Positions 9,858-19,566 are shown, counted from the first letter of the stretch. The stretch is 64,000 bases of DNA from Bacillus sp. DTU_2020_1000418_1_SI_GHA_SEK_038 (GCF_032341175.1 NZ_CP135435.1:2294001-2358000), one strand, 5' to 3'. Numbers and translations are program-made. The notes: generated from the sequence alone by a model not told the origin.

Positions 9858-10604
9858 TTGTATAAAATTTTACATAATAAAATAATAGTAGTGGTCTGTT
9901 TCTTATTTTTCATTATGCTTTCAACATCTTATGCTCATTATGAAGGTGATGATAAATTAGCTAGCGGAGGAATTCGACTCGGTGAAAAATACGATGCGGA
10001 GTTTGTGAAATGCGTTGATGGGAATACTGCACATTTTAAAATAAACGGACAAGTATTTAAAACAAGATTCCTTTATATCGATACTCCTGAAAATTCAAAT
10101 GAGATTGAACCATATGGAAAAGAAGCTAGTGTATTCACTTGCAATTTTTTAAAAACTGGTAAAATCACGATTGAAACAGATGGAGAATCCGTTTATGACC
10201 AATATGGCCGTTTGTTGGCTTGGGTTTGGGTAGGAGATCAGCTTCTTCAAGAAGAAATGACAAAAGCAGGATTTGTAGAAGATTTCTATGATTACGGAGA
10301 TTATTTATATGAGGATCGAATCATATCCGCTATGGAAGATGCTAGAAAATTGTCAAAAGGAATATATTCCTCCGATGAATCAACTTTCAATAAAGAGAAT
10401 GGTGCAAAATCAGGCCCAGCCTCTCCATCTTCTGAAGAAAAAGTGAGTGCCTCAACAGATTTAGCAAAAGAGATTAGTCAAATAGAAAAAGAAGTCTCAG
10501 AAAATACAAAATCCAAAGGCTCATCAGGACATATTATTTCGTGGCTTATTGCCCTTGGATTTTTCGTATTCTTTTATAAAAAGAGAATTAAATACCGTAA
10601 ATAG
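9858..10604 (+). CDS. Membrane-tethered staphylococcal-nuclease-type thermonuclease
   Basis: 248 residues starting at a TTG preceded by CGGAGGT. A signal sequence (VVVCFLFFIMLSTSYA) leads to a staphylococcal nuclease fold: VDGNTAHF, the catalytic pair region TRFLYIDTPE with Arg and Asp, YGKEA (catalytic Glu) and YGRLLAWVWV (second catalytic Arg). After a Ser/Lys-rich linker a C-terminal membrane segment (IISWLIALGFFVFFY) and a KKRIKYRK tail would hold it on the membrane. It probably degrades extracellular DNA or RNA. The tail anchor without an LPxTG motif distinguishes it from the freely secreted forms. Confidence 0.85.
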   Translation: MYKILHNKIIVVVCFLFFIMLSTSYAHYEGDDKLASGGIRLGEKYDAEFVKCVDGNTAHFKINGQVFKTRFLYIDTPENSNEIEPYGKEASVFTCNFLKTGKITIETDGESVYDQYGRLLAWVWVGDQLLQEEMTKAGFVEDFYDYGDYLYEDRIISAMEDARKLSKGIYSSDESTFNKENGAKSGPASPSSEEKVSASTDLAKEISQIEKEVSENTKSKGSSGHIISWLIALGFFVFFYKKRIKYRK

Positions 10605-10619
10605 CGTTTGTTACTGAGA

Positions 10620-10652
10620 AAGGCACTTTCAATATAAAGAAGGTGCCTCTTC
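10620..10652 (+). terminator. Possible terminator after the nuclease gene
   Basis: AGGCACTTT and AAGGTGCCT pair across a short loop, with one G-T wobble; the tail CTTCT is only weakly T-rich. Confidence 0.5.
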
Positions 10653-10713
10653 TATGGGTAACTATCTTAGTAATTATACTTCTTCCAGATTTGTGCTCCG
10701 TCAACAAATACTT

Positions 10714-12198
10714 TTATGCATCCAAATTTACTGGCGGCACCTTATTATCATCGGCCTCATGATTTATTTGTGTATTCCCGAAAATGTAATAATCAAGCTT
10801 GTCTTTTGGGATTCGGTGATATTCTTTTCTTTTGAACAGGTAGAACACAATTCCCAATCCAACCCAAACCGCTAGGGCAACTAATGAAGGAGTTCCTAAT
10901 GCAGAAGGTGAAGCTGGAATTAGAAGCAGTCCAAGAAATGTAATGCCGCTTAATGCGCCAATTAAAGCGAAAAATTTCTTTACAGGAGCAATCTCCCCAT
11001 TCACTGGACCACTCGTTTCATTCCATTTAAATAATTTATAAGCTGTGAAGCATGTATAAAAATAAGCAATAGTGACACCCGTGGCGGACATATCAACGAT
11101 CCATAGTAAAACAGGACGTCCAAACCAAGGTGCAATTAAACAAAAGGCGCATGTAAATATAATCCCAATATATGGTGTCCCGTATTTAGGATGCAGTTTA
11201 GAAAAAACAGTTGGAATGACTTTTGCTCGGCCCATAGCAAACATGAGCCTGCTAGTAGATACGTAGAATCCGTTTAATCCTGTGAAAATCCCCATTAAAA
11301 GGGAAACAGCCAGCAAAATTATTCCAATGCCTCCAAGTGTATCAGATACGACATCGCCTGTTCCCCAAATTGGTTTTCCTTCAACAAGCTGCTGCCATGG
11401 AACGGCTACGGCTGTTGCTATGATCATAAACGAGTATAAAGCAGCCGCGACAATCAATGAATAAATGATGAGTTTAAAAGCTTTCTTGGGAGGGAAATTA
11501 AATTCTTCAGCTGCCTGGGGAATGTTATCAAATCCTACAAAAGCCCATGGTGCAATCGCAATAATTGCAATAATTCCGGTGAGTGTTGGAACGCTAGGAT
11601 TGAAAAGCGGCTGAAGATTGCTCAAATCCGTTGCTGGACTTAAGATCATACTAATTGTTAATAGGCAAACTCCGGCCACAAGGATAATACAGAAAATATA
11701 TTATAGACTGCCCGAGAGAGAGGCCCCTTTAATATTGAGGAAAGCAAAAATGATGAGTGCTAGAGTTGCAATAATTACTTCCCCAAGATAAACTTGCCAG
11801 CCGTTGATTTCGTATAAGAAAACAGTATTGGTGATGGATGGCAGCAGGAATTTTCCAGCTAGGGCTAATGCGGAGGCATTTAAAGCAACAATGCAAATAT
11901 AGCCTAAAGTTAAGAACCATCCACATATAAAAGCATGATCCCTTCCAAATCCTAAATAAGCATAAGCGAATTCCCCGCCGGATACTGGATGTTTTTCGAT
12001 TAATACCCCATAACTAATTGCAATAATCATCATTAAAAGAGCACCAATCATTAATCCAATAATAGCTCCAATTGGACCTGCCATACCCATCCATTCAGTA
12101 GGAAGAATAAAACAACCCCATCCAATTGCTGAACCTAAGGCAATTGCCCAAATCCATTGTGGTTTAAAGGTCTTCTCTAACTGTACCCTATTATCCAT
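10714..12198 (-). pseudogene. APC-family amino-acid permease gene with an in-frame stop (candidate taurine permease)
   Basis: Two frames in the same phase, bases 11701-12198 and 10714-11700, together encode one permease of about 494 codons with about 12 membrane segments. Codon 166 is TAA inside GASLSGSL-stop-YIFCIIL, where CAA (Gln) would differ by one base. The N-terminal half has the APC signature SAIGWGCFILPTEWMGMAGP and the middle has PWAFVGFDNIPQAAEEF. Its position downstream of xsc and tpa suggests it imported taurine or a related compound; this is inference from context. Either the gene is inactivated in this strain or the base is a sequencing error. A separate GTG-started C-terminal product would be unlikely to work alone. 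Confidence 0.85.
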
Positions 12199-12310
12199 TA
12201 TTCTCCTCCATCTTCTAATAGATTTCCGAAAATTCAGAAAAATTCAGTGACTATTTTCCTATGATCTGGATTAACACTAATTTGGTATTAGGAATGCTTA
12301 TTGTTTCGAA

Positions 12311-12446
12311 AACCTTAAAAGGGAGCTGCTGTCCTTTAAGGTGCCTGGCATTATACCAACATCTAGAGCAAACTTCAATAATTGGACAATAGATATTGAA
12401 TAGCGGTGCCAGGCACCTTCGCCTTTAGGACAGCCCCTCCCCATTT
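12311..12446. repeat. Long imperfect inverted repeat between the permease gene and xsc
   Basis: Arms at 12321-12350 and about 12405-12440 share GGGAG-CTG-TGTCC, CTTTAAGG/CCTTCGCC and the palindromic core GGTGCCTGGCA, separated by about 54 bases. The arms are far longer than a normal terminator stem. It resembles mobile palindromic units (REP or MITE-like) seen in Bacilli, but no second copy is in this window. It may also end xsc transcription. Confidence 0.6.
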
Positions 12447-12450
12447 TTTC

Positions 12451-14220
12451 TTACCAGTTCTTATGATCTAGATGAGCATATTTCGGCAAAAGTCTTGTTG
12501 GCATTTGGAGTGCGTCTTTTCTAAAAGGCGGAGCAAGCTGTGTTCCATCTACTTGAATATCAATGACAGTAGGTTTATTGGATTCGATGGCCTTTTGTAT
12601 AGCGGGTCCCAGATCCTCAGGTCTGTTAACATTCATTCCTACTGCCCCCATAGATCTTGCAACCTCTGCAAAATCAGGATTTTGAATATCTGCACCTACA
12701 AATCGATTATTATAGAAATCTACTTGATTTTTCTTCTCCGCACACCATGCATTATTATTAAATACACATGCAATAACAGGAATATTTTCCTCAACTGCCG
12801 TACTTACCTCATGCAAACTCATACCCCATGCTCCATCTCCTACAATTGCAATGACAGGGCTGGTTGGATTCGCTAGTTTAGCTCCTAATGCTGAAGGATA
12901 GGCAAAGCCGGTGTTGCCAAATGTTAGAGCAGCAATATGTTGACGCGGATGATTAAATTTTAAGTAAGCATTTGCAGTTGATGATACATTCCCAATATCT
13001 GTTGTCACAATCGCATTTTCAGGTAATACCTTTGTTAATTCTAGCAGAGCACGCCTTGGATTAATAGGATTTCCTTCTACCATTGCTAGATCGATAAGCT
13101 CTTTTTCCCACTTATCTTTATCTTGTGAAACTTGGAGCAGCTTTTCTTGATTAGGCTCCTGATTTGGAAGCCTTTCCTTCAAGCGTTTTCCAATCTCAAT
13201 GGCTGCTGCTTTGGCATCTCCGATAATTCCAATTTCAACAGGATGGGTACGGGCGATGTTCCTTGGATTAATATCAATTTGGATAATCTTTGCATTTTTT
13301 GGGAAGTAATCGATATCATAGCAAGGAAGTGTTCCAAAAACGGATAAACGTGTACCAATCGCCAACAATACGTCTGCATCCTTAAGCGTATTCATAGCTG
13401 CCTTTGATCCCATATAGCCAATGGGGCCAACTGCTAATGGATGATTGGCAGGAAAAGCATCATTATGCATATAGGAAACTGCTGTAGGAATTGTTAAATA
13501 CTCTGCAATTTCCTTTACAGCCTCTATTCCATCAGAATCAACTACCCCGCGTCCGGAGATGATGACAGGATTTTTAGCTCGTGCTAACAATTCTACGGCA
13601 CGATCGAGTGATTCTGGAGATCCGCATCCTCGATTATCAACACGATATTGATGTGGCTCTAGAATATAATCTTCCACCTCTCCATAGAAATAGTCTCTAG
13701 GAATATCAAAAAGGACAGGTCCTCTTTCAGCATAGGCTATTCTAAATGCAGTTCTTAAGCAATCAGCTACACGTTTTGGATGAGTGACCCGAACTGTTTC
13801 CTTCGTAATCGCTTTAAAGACAGAAACTTGATCACATTCCTGGAACCCATCCCATCCGACTGTTGGAGTACCTGCAGATGGGGAAATGACAACCATTGGT
13901 GTATGGGCTTGATTTGCAGCTGCAACAGATGTGACCATATTCGTAATGCCGGGCCCATTTTGACCGATAACCACCCCTGCTACTCCGCTGACTCTTGTAT
14001 AGGCATCCTCCATATGGGCTGCACTTTGTTCATGGCGAACCCCAATGAATCGGATTCCCGCTGTTGGCAGAAGATCGAGCAAATCCATAAATGCGGATCC
14101 TAGAATTCCGGAAATATGAGTAACTCCTTCTGCAACCAGTGTTTCTACAATTGCCTCACTCGGTGTCATTTTTAATTTCTTTGTTTTGATTGATTCTAAT
14201 TCTTTTTCAATTTTTGCCAT
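12451..14220 (-). CDS. xsc: Sulfoacetaldehyde acetyltransferase Xsc
   Basis: A 589-residue thiamine diphosphate enzyme that converts sulfoacetaldehyde and phosphate to acetyl phosphate and sulfite. It has the acetolactate-synthase fold: N-terminal pyrimidine-binding domain with catalytic Glu in [14 protein letters not shown] (E64), central domain, and C-terminal pyrophosphate domain with [11 protein letters not shown] and NNNAW. The start region [21 protein letters not shown] and the segment [18 protein letters not shown] are characteristic of Xsc rather than acetolactate synthase. It lies 44 bases after the taurine aminotransferase gene in the same direction, which makes sulfoacetaldehyde, so the assignment is mutually supported. 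No phosphate acetyltransferase gene is adjacent. Confidence 0.93.
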   Translation of the reverse strand: MAKIEKELESIKTKKLKMTPSEAIVETLVAEGVTHISGILGSAFMDLLDLLPTAGIRFIGVRHEQSAAHMEDAYTRVSGVAGVVIGQNGPGITNMVTSVAAANQAHTPMVVISPSAGTPTVGWDGFQECDQVSVFKAITKETVRVTHPKRVADCLRTAFRIAYAERGPVLFDIPRDYFYGEVEDYILEPHQYRVDNRGCGSPESLDRAVELLARAKNPVIISGRGVVDSDGIEAVKEIAEYLTIPTAVSYMHNDAFPANHPLAVGPIGYMGSKAAMNTLKDADVLLAIGTRLSVFGTLPCYDIDYFPKNAKIIQIDINPRNIARTHPVEIGIIGDAKAAAIEIGKRLKERLPNQEPNQEKLLQVSQDKDKWEKELIDLAMVEGNPINPRRALLELTKVLPENAIVTTDIGNVSSTANAYLKFNHPRQHIAALTFGNTGFAYPSALGAKLANPTSPVIAIVGDGAWGMSLHEVSTAVEENIPVIACVFNNNAWCAEKKNQVDFYNNRFVGADIQNPDFAEVARSMGAVGMNVNRPEDLGPAIQKAIESNKPTVIDIQVDGTQLAPPFRKDALQMPTRLLPKYAHLDHKNW

Positions 14221-14264
14221 TTAATAGCACTTCCTTCCTTAAAAGTTTAATAATCATTTAGATT

Positions 14265-15629
14265 TCATTTAATGTTTTGCAAAACATTTGTTACTGTTTC
14301 AACTACAAAATGTAAATCATCCTCAGTGGAAACTAGAGGAGGTGCAATGATGAGTACGTTGTTAAATCCTGGAACCGTGTCACCATTTCTGCCGATAATA
14401 AGTCCCTTTTCTTTACAGCGGGAAATGATGTTAGCCATAAACTCGTCTGATGCTGGCTGTTTTGATCCTTTATCTTCAACCATTTCAATTCCATATAAGA
14501 ATCCTACATGACGGACCTCTCCAACGTTTTGATGGGAGATCAGGTCTTTTAATCTACCTAGTATTCGATTTCCGAGTGAGGCTACCCTTGCAACTATATT
14601 CTCATTTTCAATTATTTCTATGTTTTTAAGTGCAACTGCACAGCTTGCAGGATGACCGCCATATGTTGAAACATGTCGTAAATGATTTGATGTGCCTTCC
14701 TCCTTAAATTTTTCATAAATTCTAGAATGAACGGCTGTTGCTCCAAGCGGCAAATACCCGCTTGTTAAACCTTTTGCCATTGTAATAATGTCAGGCTGGA
14801 CCCCATCTGAATGCATGAATCCAAACATTTTTCCGGTCCTTCCAAATCCTGAAACCACTTCATCCATAATCAGGAGAACATCGTGTTTTTTACAGATTTC
14901 AGAAACTCTCTGGAGATAGGACGGAGATGGTACAATAACCCCTCCTCCTGAAATGAATGGTTCCATGATGACTGCTGCTACAGTTTCTGATCCCTCCCAT
15001 GCAATGATTTGATCGATAAAATCGGCAGCCACCTTATCACAGTCCGTCACTTCATCACCGAATGGGCATCGATAGCTGTATGGCAGAGGAACATGCATGA
15101 AACCTGGCATACTTGGACCATATTTATATCTTCTATTTGCCTGCGCAGTTGCACTAAGGGCACCTAAGGTTGTTCCATGATAGGCACGGTAGCGGGAAAT
15201 GATTTTATGTTTTTCTGGATTTCCATTTTGAAAATGGTATTGTCTAGCAATTTTGAATGCGGTTTCATTTGCTTCCGAACCGCTGTTTGAGAAAAAGGTT
15301 CTGTATGAATCACCAAGAAGGTTACTAATTTTTGCGGATAATTGGATGGCTGGAATGTGACTTAACGTAAGAGGAAAATAAGAAAGCTTCATCATTTGTT
15401 CGGCTGCTGCATCAACAATTTCTTTCCGTCCGTGGCCTAAATTTAAGCACCATAATCCGGATACTCCATCTAAATAACGATTTCCGTCAATGTCAGTAAA
15501 CCAGGCTCCTTCACCTGACTCTGCAACCATTGTTTTTCCGCCTTCAACAAAGCGGCTCATAGCATGCCATAAATGATCTTGGTCTTGTTTTACTAATTGA
15601 TCGTTTACGTTTATTTGAAGATTCGTCAT
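14265..15629 (-). CDS. tpa: Taurine:pyruvate aminotransferase
   Basis: A 454-residue class III PLP aminotransferase. Visible motifs: FFSNSGSEANETAFKIARQY (phosphate-binding), YRAYHGTTLGALSATA, LLIMDEVVSGFGRTG (PLP-stacking Asp) and ITMAKGLTSGYLPLGA (Schiff-base Lys). The sequence LWHAMSRFVEG and the adjacent xsc point to taurine as amino donor, giving sulfoacetaldehyde and alanine. Class III enzymes are hard to tell apart by motif, so the substrate rests mostly on context. The ATG is preceded by AAAGGAGGC. It is the first structural gene of the taurine cluster and is probably controlled by the GntR gene upstream. Confidence 0.9.
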   Translation of the reverse strand: MTNLQINVNDQLVKQDQDHLWHAMSRFVEGGKTMVAESGEGAWFTDIDGNRYLDGVSGLWCLNLGHGRKEIVDAAAEQMMKLSYFPLTLSHIPAIQLSAKISNLLGDSYRTFFSNSGSEANETAFKIARQYHFQNGNPEKHKIISRYRAYHGTTLGALSATAQANRRYKYGPSMPGFMHVPLPYSYRCPFGDEVTDCDKVAADFIDQIIAWEGSETVAAVIMEPFISGGGVIVPSPSYLQRVSEICKKHDVLLIMDEVVSGFGRTGKMFGFMHSDGVQPDIITMAKGLTSGYLPLGATAVHSRIYEKFKEEGTSNHLRHVSTYGGHPASCAVALKNIEIIENENIVARVASLGNRILGRLKDLISHQNVGEVRHVGFLYGIEMVEDKGSKQPASDEFMANIISRCKEKGLIIGRNGDTVPGFNNVLIIAPPLVSTEDDLHFVVETVTNVLQNIK

Positions 15630-15791
15630 GTATTACGTGCCTCCTTTAATTATATTTGTCTCTTGTCATCATAACATCATGTCGTCCGTACCAGTTGAGA
15701 AATGATGATCTCATGACTTATTAAAACACAATCATTTTAAATTTTCAATATATTCTAAATAAAATAATAATATTTTTTGACAAAAAATTAA

Positions 15792-15809
15792 TCTACAAAC
15801 TTTAGTAGA
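15792..15809. promoter_or_regulatory. Candidate GntR-type operator dyad
   Basis: TCTACaAA-CT-TTaGTAGA is an 18-base dyad with 7 of 8 symmetric positions, sitting between the GntR gene and tpa. Its size and A/T-rich centre fit HutC/GntR operators. No experimental consensus is known to me for this regulator, so this is inference. Confidence 0.4.
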
Positions 15810-15868
15810 CTATAATTTTATGTTGTATGATACTATTAGGTCTCTTGGATTAAGCACTCACTGCCCTT

Positions 15869-16591
15869 TTATGTGTGTTTTTTGGACAGGTTAATTCGAA
15901 ATGAATACATATCAGCTCGAAATGAAGCAATATAATATTCAATTAATTGATCATCGACATCCATCAATAGTCTTTCTGTATTTAATACATTTGTATTTTC
16001 AGGCAAGCCTAATAATTCGGCATCTCCCTTTGAAAGGAAACTGCTCGTAATAATTTGTTTTGCCTCCGATAATTTAATGTGTAAATTTTGTTCTAAAATA
16101 TCAAAAAGTGTGCCTTTATCAATATCATATTTTGCCAGTTGCTCTCCAATTTCTACAGGATAATATTGAATTTCAATGGCTAACGGCTGATCATCCGCAT
16201 ACCGAATTCTTTTAATATAATACGCCTCTTGAAACCCTGTCGTATCAATAATTTCTTGTGGAGGAATAACCCGTCCATGCTCAATTAATTTGGCATCGGG
16301 CTTCATACCCATTTTACGTATGGTGTCTGTCGTACTTGTTAAATTGCCAAGCCATTCTTCAATCGGTTTGGTTGAAATAAAAGTTCCTTTTCCGTGAACC
16401 TTTTCAAGCACCCCTTCACGAACTAGATGAGAAACAGCTTCCCTTACAGTACTTCTGCTTACCTTATACCTATCCATTAGTTCTCTTTCACTGGGAATCT
16501 TTTCTTTATAAAATCCTTCATTTATTAATTCTTGAATTCCGTCCTTTAATTGGATATGGAGGGGGATTGGACTTTTTGGATCTAATTCCAT
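15869..16591 (-). CDS. GntR/HutC-family regulator of the taurine cluster
   Basis: A 240-residue two-domain repressor. Residues about 8-70 are the winged helix (IPSERELMDRYKVSRSTVREAVSHLVREGVLEKVHGKGTFIS), and about 95-235 are the UTRA ligand-binding domain (YYIKRIRYADDQPLAIEIQYYP). The ATG is preceded by AAGGAGGTAAG. It is encoded just upstream of tpa and xsc in the same direction, 239 bases away, so it probably senses taurine or a metabolite. It is not the MocR-type TauR used by Proteobacteria, which carries an aminotransferase domain. Confidence 0.88.
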   Translation of the reverse strand: MELDPKSPIPLHIQLKDGIQELINEGFYKEKIPSERELMDRYKVSRSTVREAVSHLVREGVLEKVHGKGTFISTKPIEEWLGNLTSTTDTIRKMGMKPDAKLIEHGRVIPPQEIIDTTGFQEAYYIKRIRYADDQPLAIEIQYYPVEIGEQLAKYDIDKGTLFDILEQNLHIKLSEAKQIITSSFLSKGDAELLGLPENTNVLNTERLLMDVDDQLIEYYIASFRADMYSFRINLSKKHT

Positions 16592-16793
16592 ATTATCTTC
16601 TTACCTCCTTATTATAAGTTGAACATATTATCTATCATCATTATTAATAATCATAGAATATTATGAGTGTGTTTTAAAGTAAAATAGATACACTTTTTAC
16701 ATTATTTATTCTTTTTAGAAAAAACATCTTTTTATAGGTATAAAAATACGCTTCTAATAATCAGAAACGTATCTTTATGAGAAGAGCAGTGTA

Positions 16794-17393
16794 TTAAGAT
16801 GCTTTGTTATGTGTGATTAACAATGTATCGTCTTTTCTAATGATTAATCGAGGTGCTGTTGAAACTAATAGAACAACAACGATTGAGCACAATACCCATG
16901 CTCCAAGCATTGTAACTCCGTTTGCTGCGAATGAGAATAAAGCTGGCGACATACCTTCAGGTGCATATTCGCCAAAGAAAATAACGCCTGCAAGGAAATG
17001 CCAGAAATAACGAGCAAGGCTTCCTGCAAATACGGCAGCAACCATCCAGCCTAATGCCTTCTTCTTAGAGCCGAATCTGATCTCTTTTTGAATTAAGTTA
17101 TAGAATAGTCCAGCAAATCCAATACAGGCAAAGGCAATAAAATATTCAATAAATGCTTGTGTTGGAGTGGCAATCCAGGCGTCCCCCATTGCAATTTGCA
17201 AGACTCCCCAAAGCAACCCAGATAGCAAGCTAACCTTAAAACCCCAGCGAAAGGCAAGAATGAAAATTGGGACCATCGCAATTGAAATGGAAACTGATGG
17301 CATTGGTTTAATCGAAGGCAATAAGTCTAAGACAATGGCAAATGCTGCGAAAAAAGACGCCTCAATTAATGCAAGCAAACCTAATTTTTTCAT
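16794..17393 (-). CDS. thiT: Thiamine-specific ECF transporter S component ThiT
   Basis: 199 residues with about six membrane segments. ThiT binds thiamine and pairs with the shared EcfAA'T module, whose genes are elsewhere. The pattern LPSIKPMPSVSISIAMVPIFILAFRWG and the segment GDAWIATPTQAFIEYFIAF followed by GSLARYFWHFLAGVIFFGEYAP match the YuaJ/ThiT family, including the Trp/Tyr/His residues lining the thiamine pocket. It lies directly behind a TPP riboswitch, which confirms thiamine as substrate. Its ribosome site is part of the riboswitch expression platform. Confidence 0.95.
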   Translation of the reverse strand: MKKLGLLALIEASFFAAFAIVLDLLPSIKPMPSVSISIAMVPIFILAFRWGFKVSLLSGLLWGVLQIAMGDAWIATPTQAFIEYFIAFACIGFAGLFYNLIQKEIRFGSKKKALGWMVAAVFAGSLARYFWHFLAGVIFFGEYAPEGMSPALFSFAANGVTMLGAWVLCSIVVVLLVSTAPRLIIRKDDTLLITHNKAS

Positions 17394-17436
17394 AAAAAAA
17401 TCTCCCCTTTTGTGTATTCCGTTACCTCAAGGGGAG
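17394..17436 (-). terminator. Expression-platform hairpin of the TPP riboswitch
   Basis: On the minus strand CTCCCCTT (17436-17429) pairs with AAGGGGAG (17409-17402) across a 19-base loop, followed by ATTTTTTT. The same AAGGGGAG is the ribosome site of thiT, so the hairpin can stop transcription and mask the ribosome site. Confidence 0.8.
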
Positions 17437-17472
17437 AATAGAAAAACATCAGAAATAAACGTTCTATTCATG

Positions 17473-17558
17473 CCACATTCCTGCGCTAGAATTATCTAAC
17501 AGGTTCGAAGGGTCAGAACAGTTATCTGTTCACTCTCAGCATAAAGCTCCCCTTGTGG
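17473..17558 (-). ncRNA. TPP (THI-box) riboswitch aptamer
   Basis: Read on the minus strand the conserved pieces occur in order: CCACA (P1), GGGGAGC, TGCTGAGAGTGAA, TGACCCTTCGAACCTG, TTAGATAATTCTAGCG, AGGAA and TGTGG closing P1. These are the CUGAGA and ACCU/GAACCUG core of the THI element. TPP binding would favour the terminator hairpin downstream and shut off thiT. The aptamer carries a third copy of AAGGGGAG (17554-17547), which can pair with CTCCCCTT as an antiterminator. Confidence 0.95.
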
Positions 17559-17801
17559 TTACGTATATGTAATTTTGATCCAACATCAGTATAGTATAGT
17601 TTCCAACATTTGTGAAGGAGAATCTCTATTATCCTTTTGCTCTTCAAAATATGGCCATTCCCCTCACGAATTACATGAAAGTGTCCGTCACATCATCTGT
17701 AAATTTTTTTCCAGTTATTTCACCATTTTACATGAATATTGACCTATCCCTGTCTTTAAATATTACTTATACTAGTTAGGTACAGTAAGGAGGGAAAATA
17801 G

Positions 17802-19535
17802 TTGAAATTACAATTTAGAAAAGCTTCAACGATTGTACCAATTATTGTTGGATTCTTGGTGATTTTGGCTTCGGTTATATGGGCTGTTCAGGAAGGAAAT
17901 AAAGAAATAGCCATTCCCTTTTCTTCTGTTGAGAAGTTATTAGCCTCACAAAATGGAGAAATGGTTGCCATTAATGAGCATAAAAACGGTAAACTGACAA
18001 TTGTTACGAGCGAGGGTGAATTTGAGTCTCATGTGCCTCCGAACAGTCAGATAATTGATAAATTAGTAGAAAACTATAATGTTCAATATACATTTTCTTC
18101 AAGCAGCCCATATACACCATGGATACTTGGCGGGCTAGTTGTTTTACTAATAGTAATTGGTGTTTATTTATATAAATCAGGAAAAGGCGGACTTGGTGCT
18201 GCAAACACTATGAAGGAAAGTGTATCAAAAGCAAGACCACTCCCTTCTATTTCCCTTGCAGATGTTGGCGGGATTCAAGGTGAGATGAAGGAAGAAATTA
18301 TGCAAACACTTTCAACTCTTAAAGATCCAGAACGTTCATTGAAAATGGGGGTAAATCCGCCAAAAGGAATATTATTATATGGACCTCCAGGCACAGGTAA
18401 AACCTTGCTGGCACAAGCCATTGCGAAGGAGCTTGGGGCGACCTTCTTTTCTACAAGCGGTTCAGCCTTTAATGAAATGTTTGTTGGAGTTGGCGCATCT
18501 CGTGTCCGTACTTTATTTCAAAATGCTAGAAAACAGAAGCCTGCTGTCATTTTTGTCGATGAAGTGGATGCACTTGCCGGCAAAAGAAAGCAGCACGGCG
18601 GCGAAGAAAGCGAAAAAACATTGACCGAGCTTCTTGTTCAATTAGATGGCGGTCATTCGAATGATGGAATTCTTTTCATCGCAGCAACAAACCGTAAGGA
18701 TATGCTCGATGATGCATTCCTCCGACCTGGACGAATTGATTTCTCATTTAATGTACCACTTCCAGACACAAAAGGAAGGAAAGAGATTATTGACATTCAT
18801 ACGAAAAATCGTGTGTTAGCGGCTGATGTCATGAGTTCACTTGATGAGCTGGCAGAGAGCACATCAGGATTTTCAGGAGCCGACCTCCATTCTCTTTTTG
18901 AAACTGCAAGCAGAAGAGCGGTGAGAAATGGACAAAATGTTATAGCTAAAGAGGATTTAGATTTTGCACTAGACCGAACCATTCTAGGAAGCTCAACAAG
19001 ATCACTTCAAGATCAAAATACAAAAAATCGTGTGGCTATTCATGAAGCAGGACATGCCCTTGTTGCTGCTATTACGAAGCCGGGTTCTGTTCGTAAAGCA
19101 ACGATTATTCCTCGCGGACAAGCGCTTGGATATGTGGCCCCAATTCCGAAAGAGATGCATCTATCAACGACAAGCGACATGCTTGACCAAGTTGCTATGA
19201 TTCTCGCTGGTGGTGTTGCTGAGCGCATTTACTTAGGAGAACATAGCATTGGTGTAAGTGGCGATGTGCAGCAAGCGAAGCAAATCATTGAACAGATGGT
19301 TGACACTGGCTTGCTTGAAGATGGATTTACTCTTACTTTTAATAAGGTAGAAAAAGAAGCGAAAATGCAGGAGTTATTCCAAAAAGCATTAGAAAAATCT
19401 GAAGGGCTCATTAACAATTATAGTGTCCAATTTGAAATATTAGTTCGCACCCTTATGAAAAAGGAAACTTTAGAAGGAATTGAAGTACAGGAAATTGTAA
19501 ATAGTGAGCCTGAAAGTGATAAGGCTATTGTCTAA
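17802..19535 (+). CDS. FtsH-type AAA+ membrane zinc protease (second paralogue)
   Basis: 577 residues from a TTG after AAGGAGGG. Two membrane segments (about 12-28 and 107-124) flank a short extracellular domain. The AAA module follows: Walker A GPPGTGKT, Walker B AVIFVDEVDAL, sensor AATNR and RPGR. The M41 protease domain has HEAGH and the third metal-ligand region GVSGDVQQA. It is shorter than the usual ~640-residue FtsH and more divergent, and it is not in the tilS-hpt-ftsH context where the main Bacillus ftsH lies, so it is probably an extra paralogue with a specialised role in membrane protein turnover. All catalytic motifs look intact. Confidence 0.88.
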   Translation: MKLQFRKASTIVPIIVGFLVILASVIWAVQEGNKEIAIPFSSVEKLLASQNGEMVAINEHKNGKLTIVTSEGEFESHVPPNSQIIDKLVENYNVQYTFSSSSPYTPWILGGLVVLLIVIGVYLYKSGKGGLGAANTMKESVSKARPLPSISLADVGGIQGEMKEEIMQTLSTLKDPERSLKMGVNPPKGILLYGPPGTGKTLLAQAIAKELGATFFSTSGSAFNEMFVGVGASRVRTLFQNARKQKPAVIFVDEVDALAGKRKQHGGEESEKTLTELLVQLDGGHSNDGILFIAATNRKDMLDDAFLRPGRIDFSFNVPLPDTKGRKEIIDIHTKNRVLAADVMSSLDELAESTSGFSGADLHSLFETASRRAVRNGQNVIAKEDLDFALDRTILGSSTRSLQDQNTKNRVAIHEAGHALVAAITKPGSVRKATIIPRGQALGYVAPIPKEMHLSTTSDMLDQVAMILAGGVAERIYLGEHSIGVSGDVQQAKQIIEQMVDTGLLEDGFTLTFNKVEKEAKMQELFQKALEKSEGLINNYSVQFEILVRTLMKKETLEGIEVQEIVNSEPESDKAIV

Positions 19536-19539
19536 TTTC

Positions 19540-19566
19540 GCCGACTCTATTGAGCCGGCTTTTTTA
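19540..19566 (+). terminator. Terminator of the FtsH-like gene
   Basis: GCCGACTC and GAGCCGGC form a stem with one mismatch and a short loop, followed by TTTTTTA. Confidence 0.8.

Noticed and set aside
10654..10875. A 73-residue plus-strand frame after the nuclease gene
   Set aside because: It lies antisense to the permease gene and begins in the terminator hairpin; no ribosome site in the right place.
11701..11703. Stop codon recoding or selenocysteine in the permease gene
   Set aside because: The codon is TAA, not TGA, and the expected residue is Gln; a plain point mutation or sequencing error is simpler.
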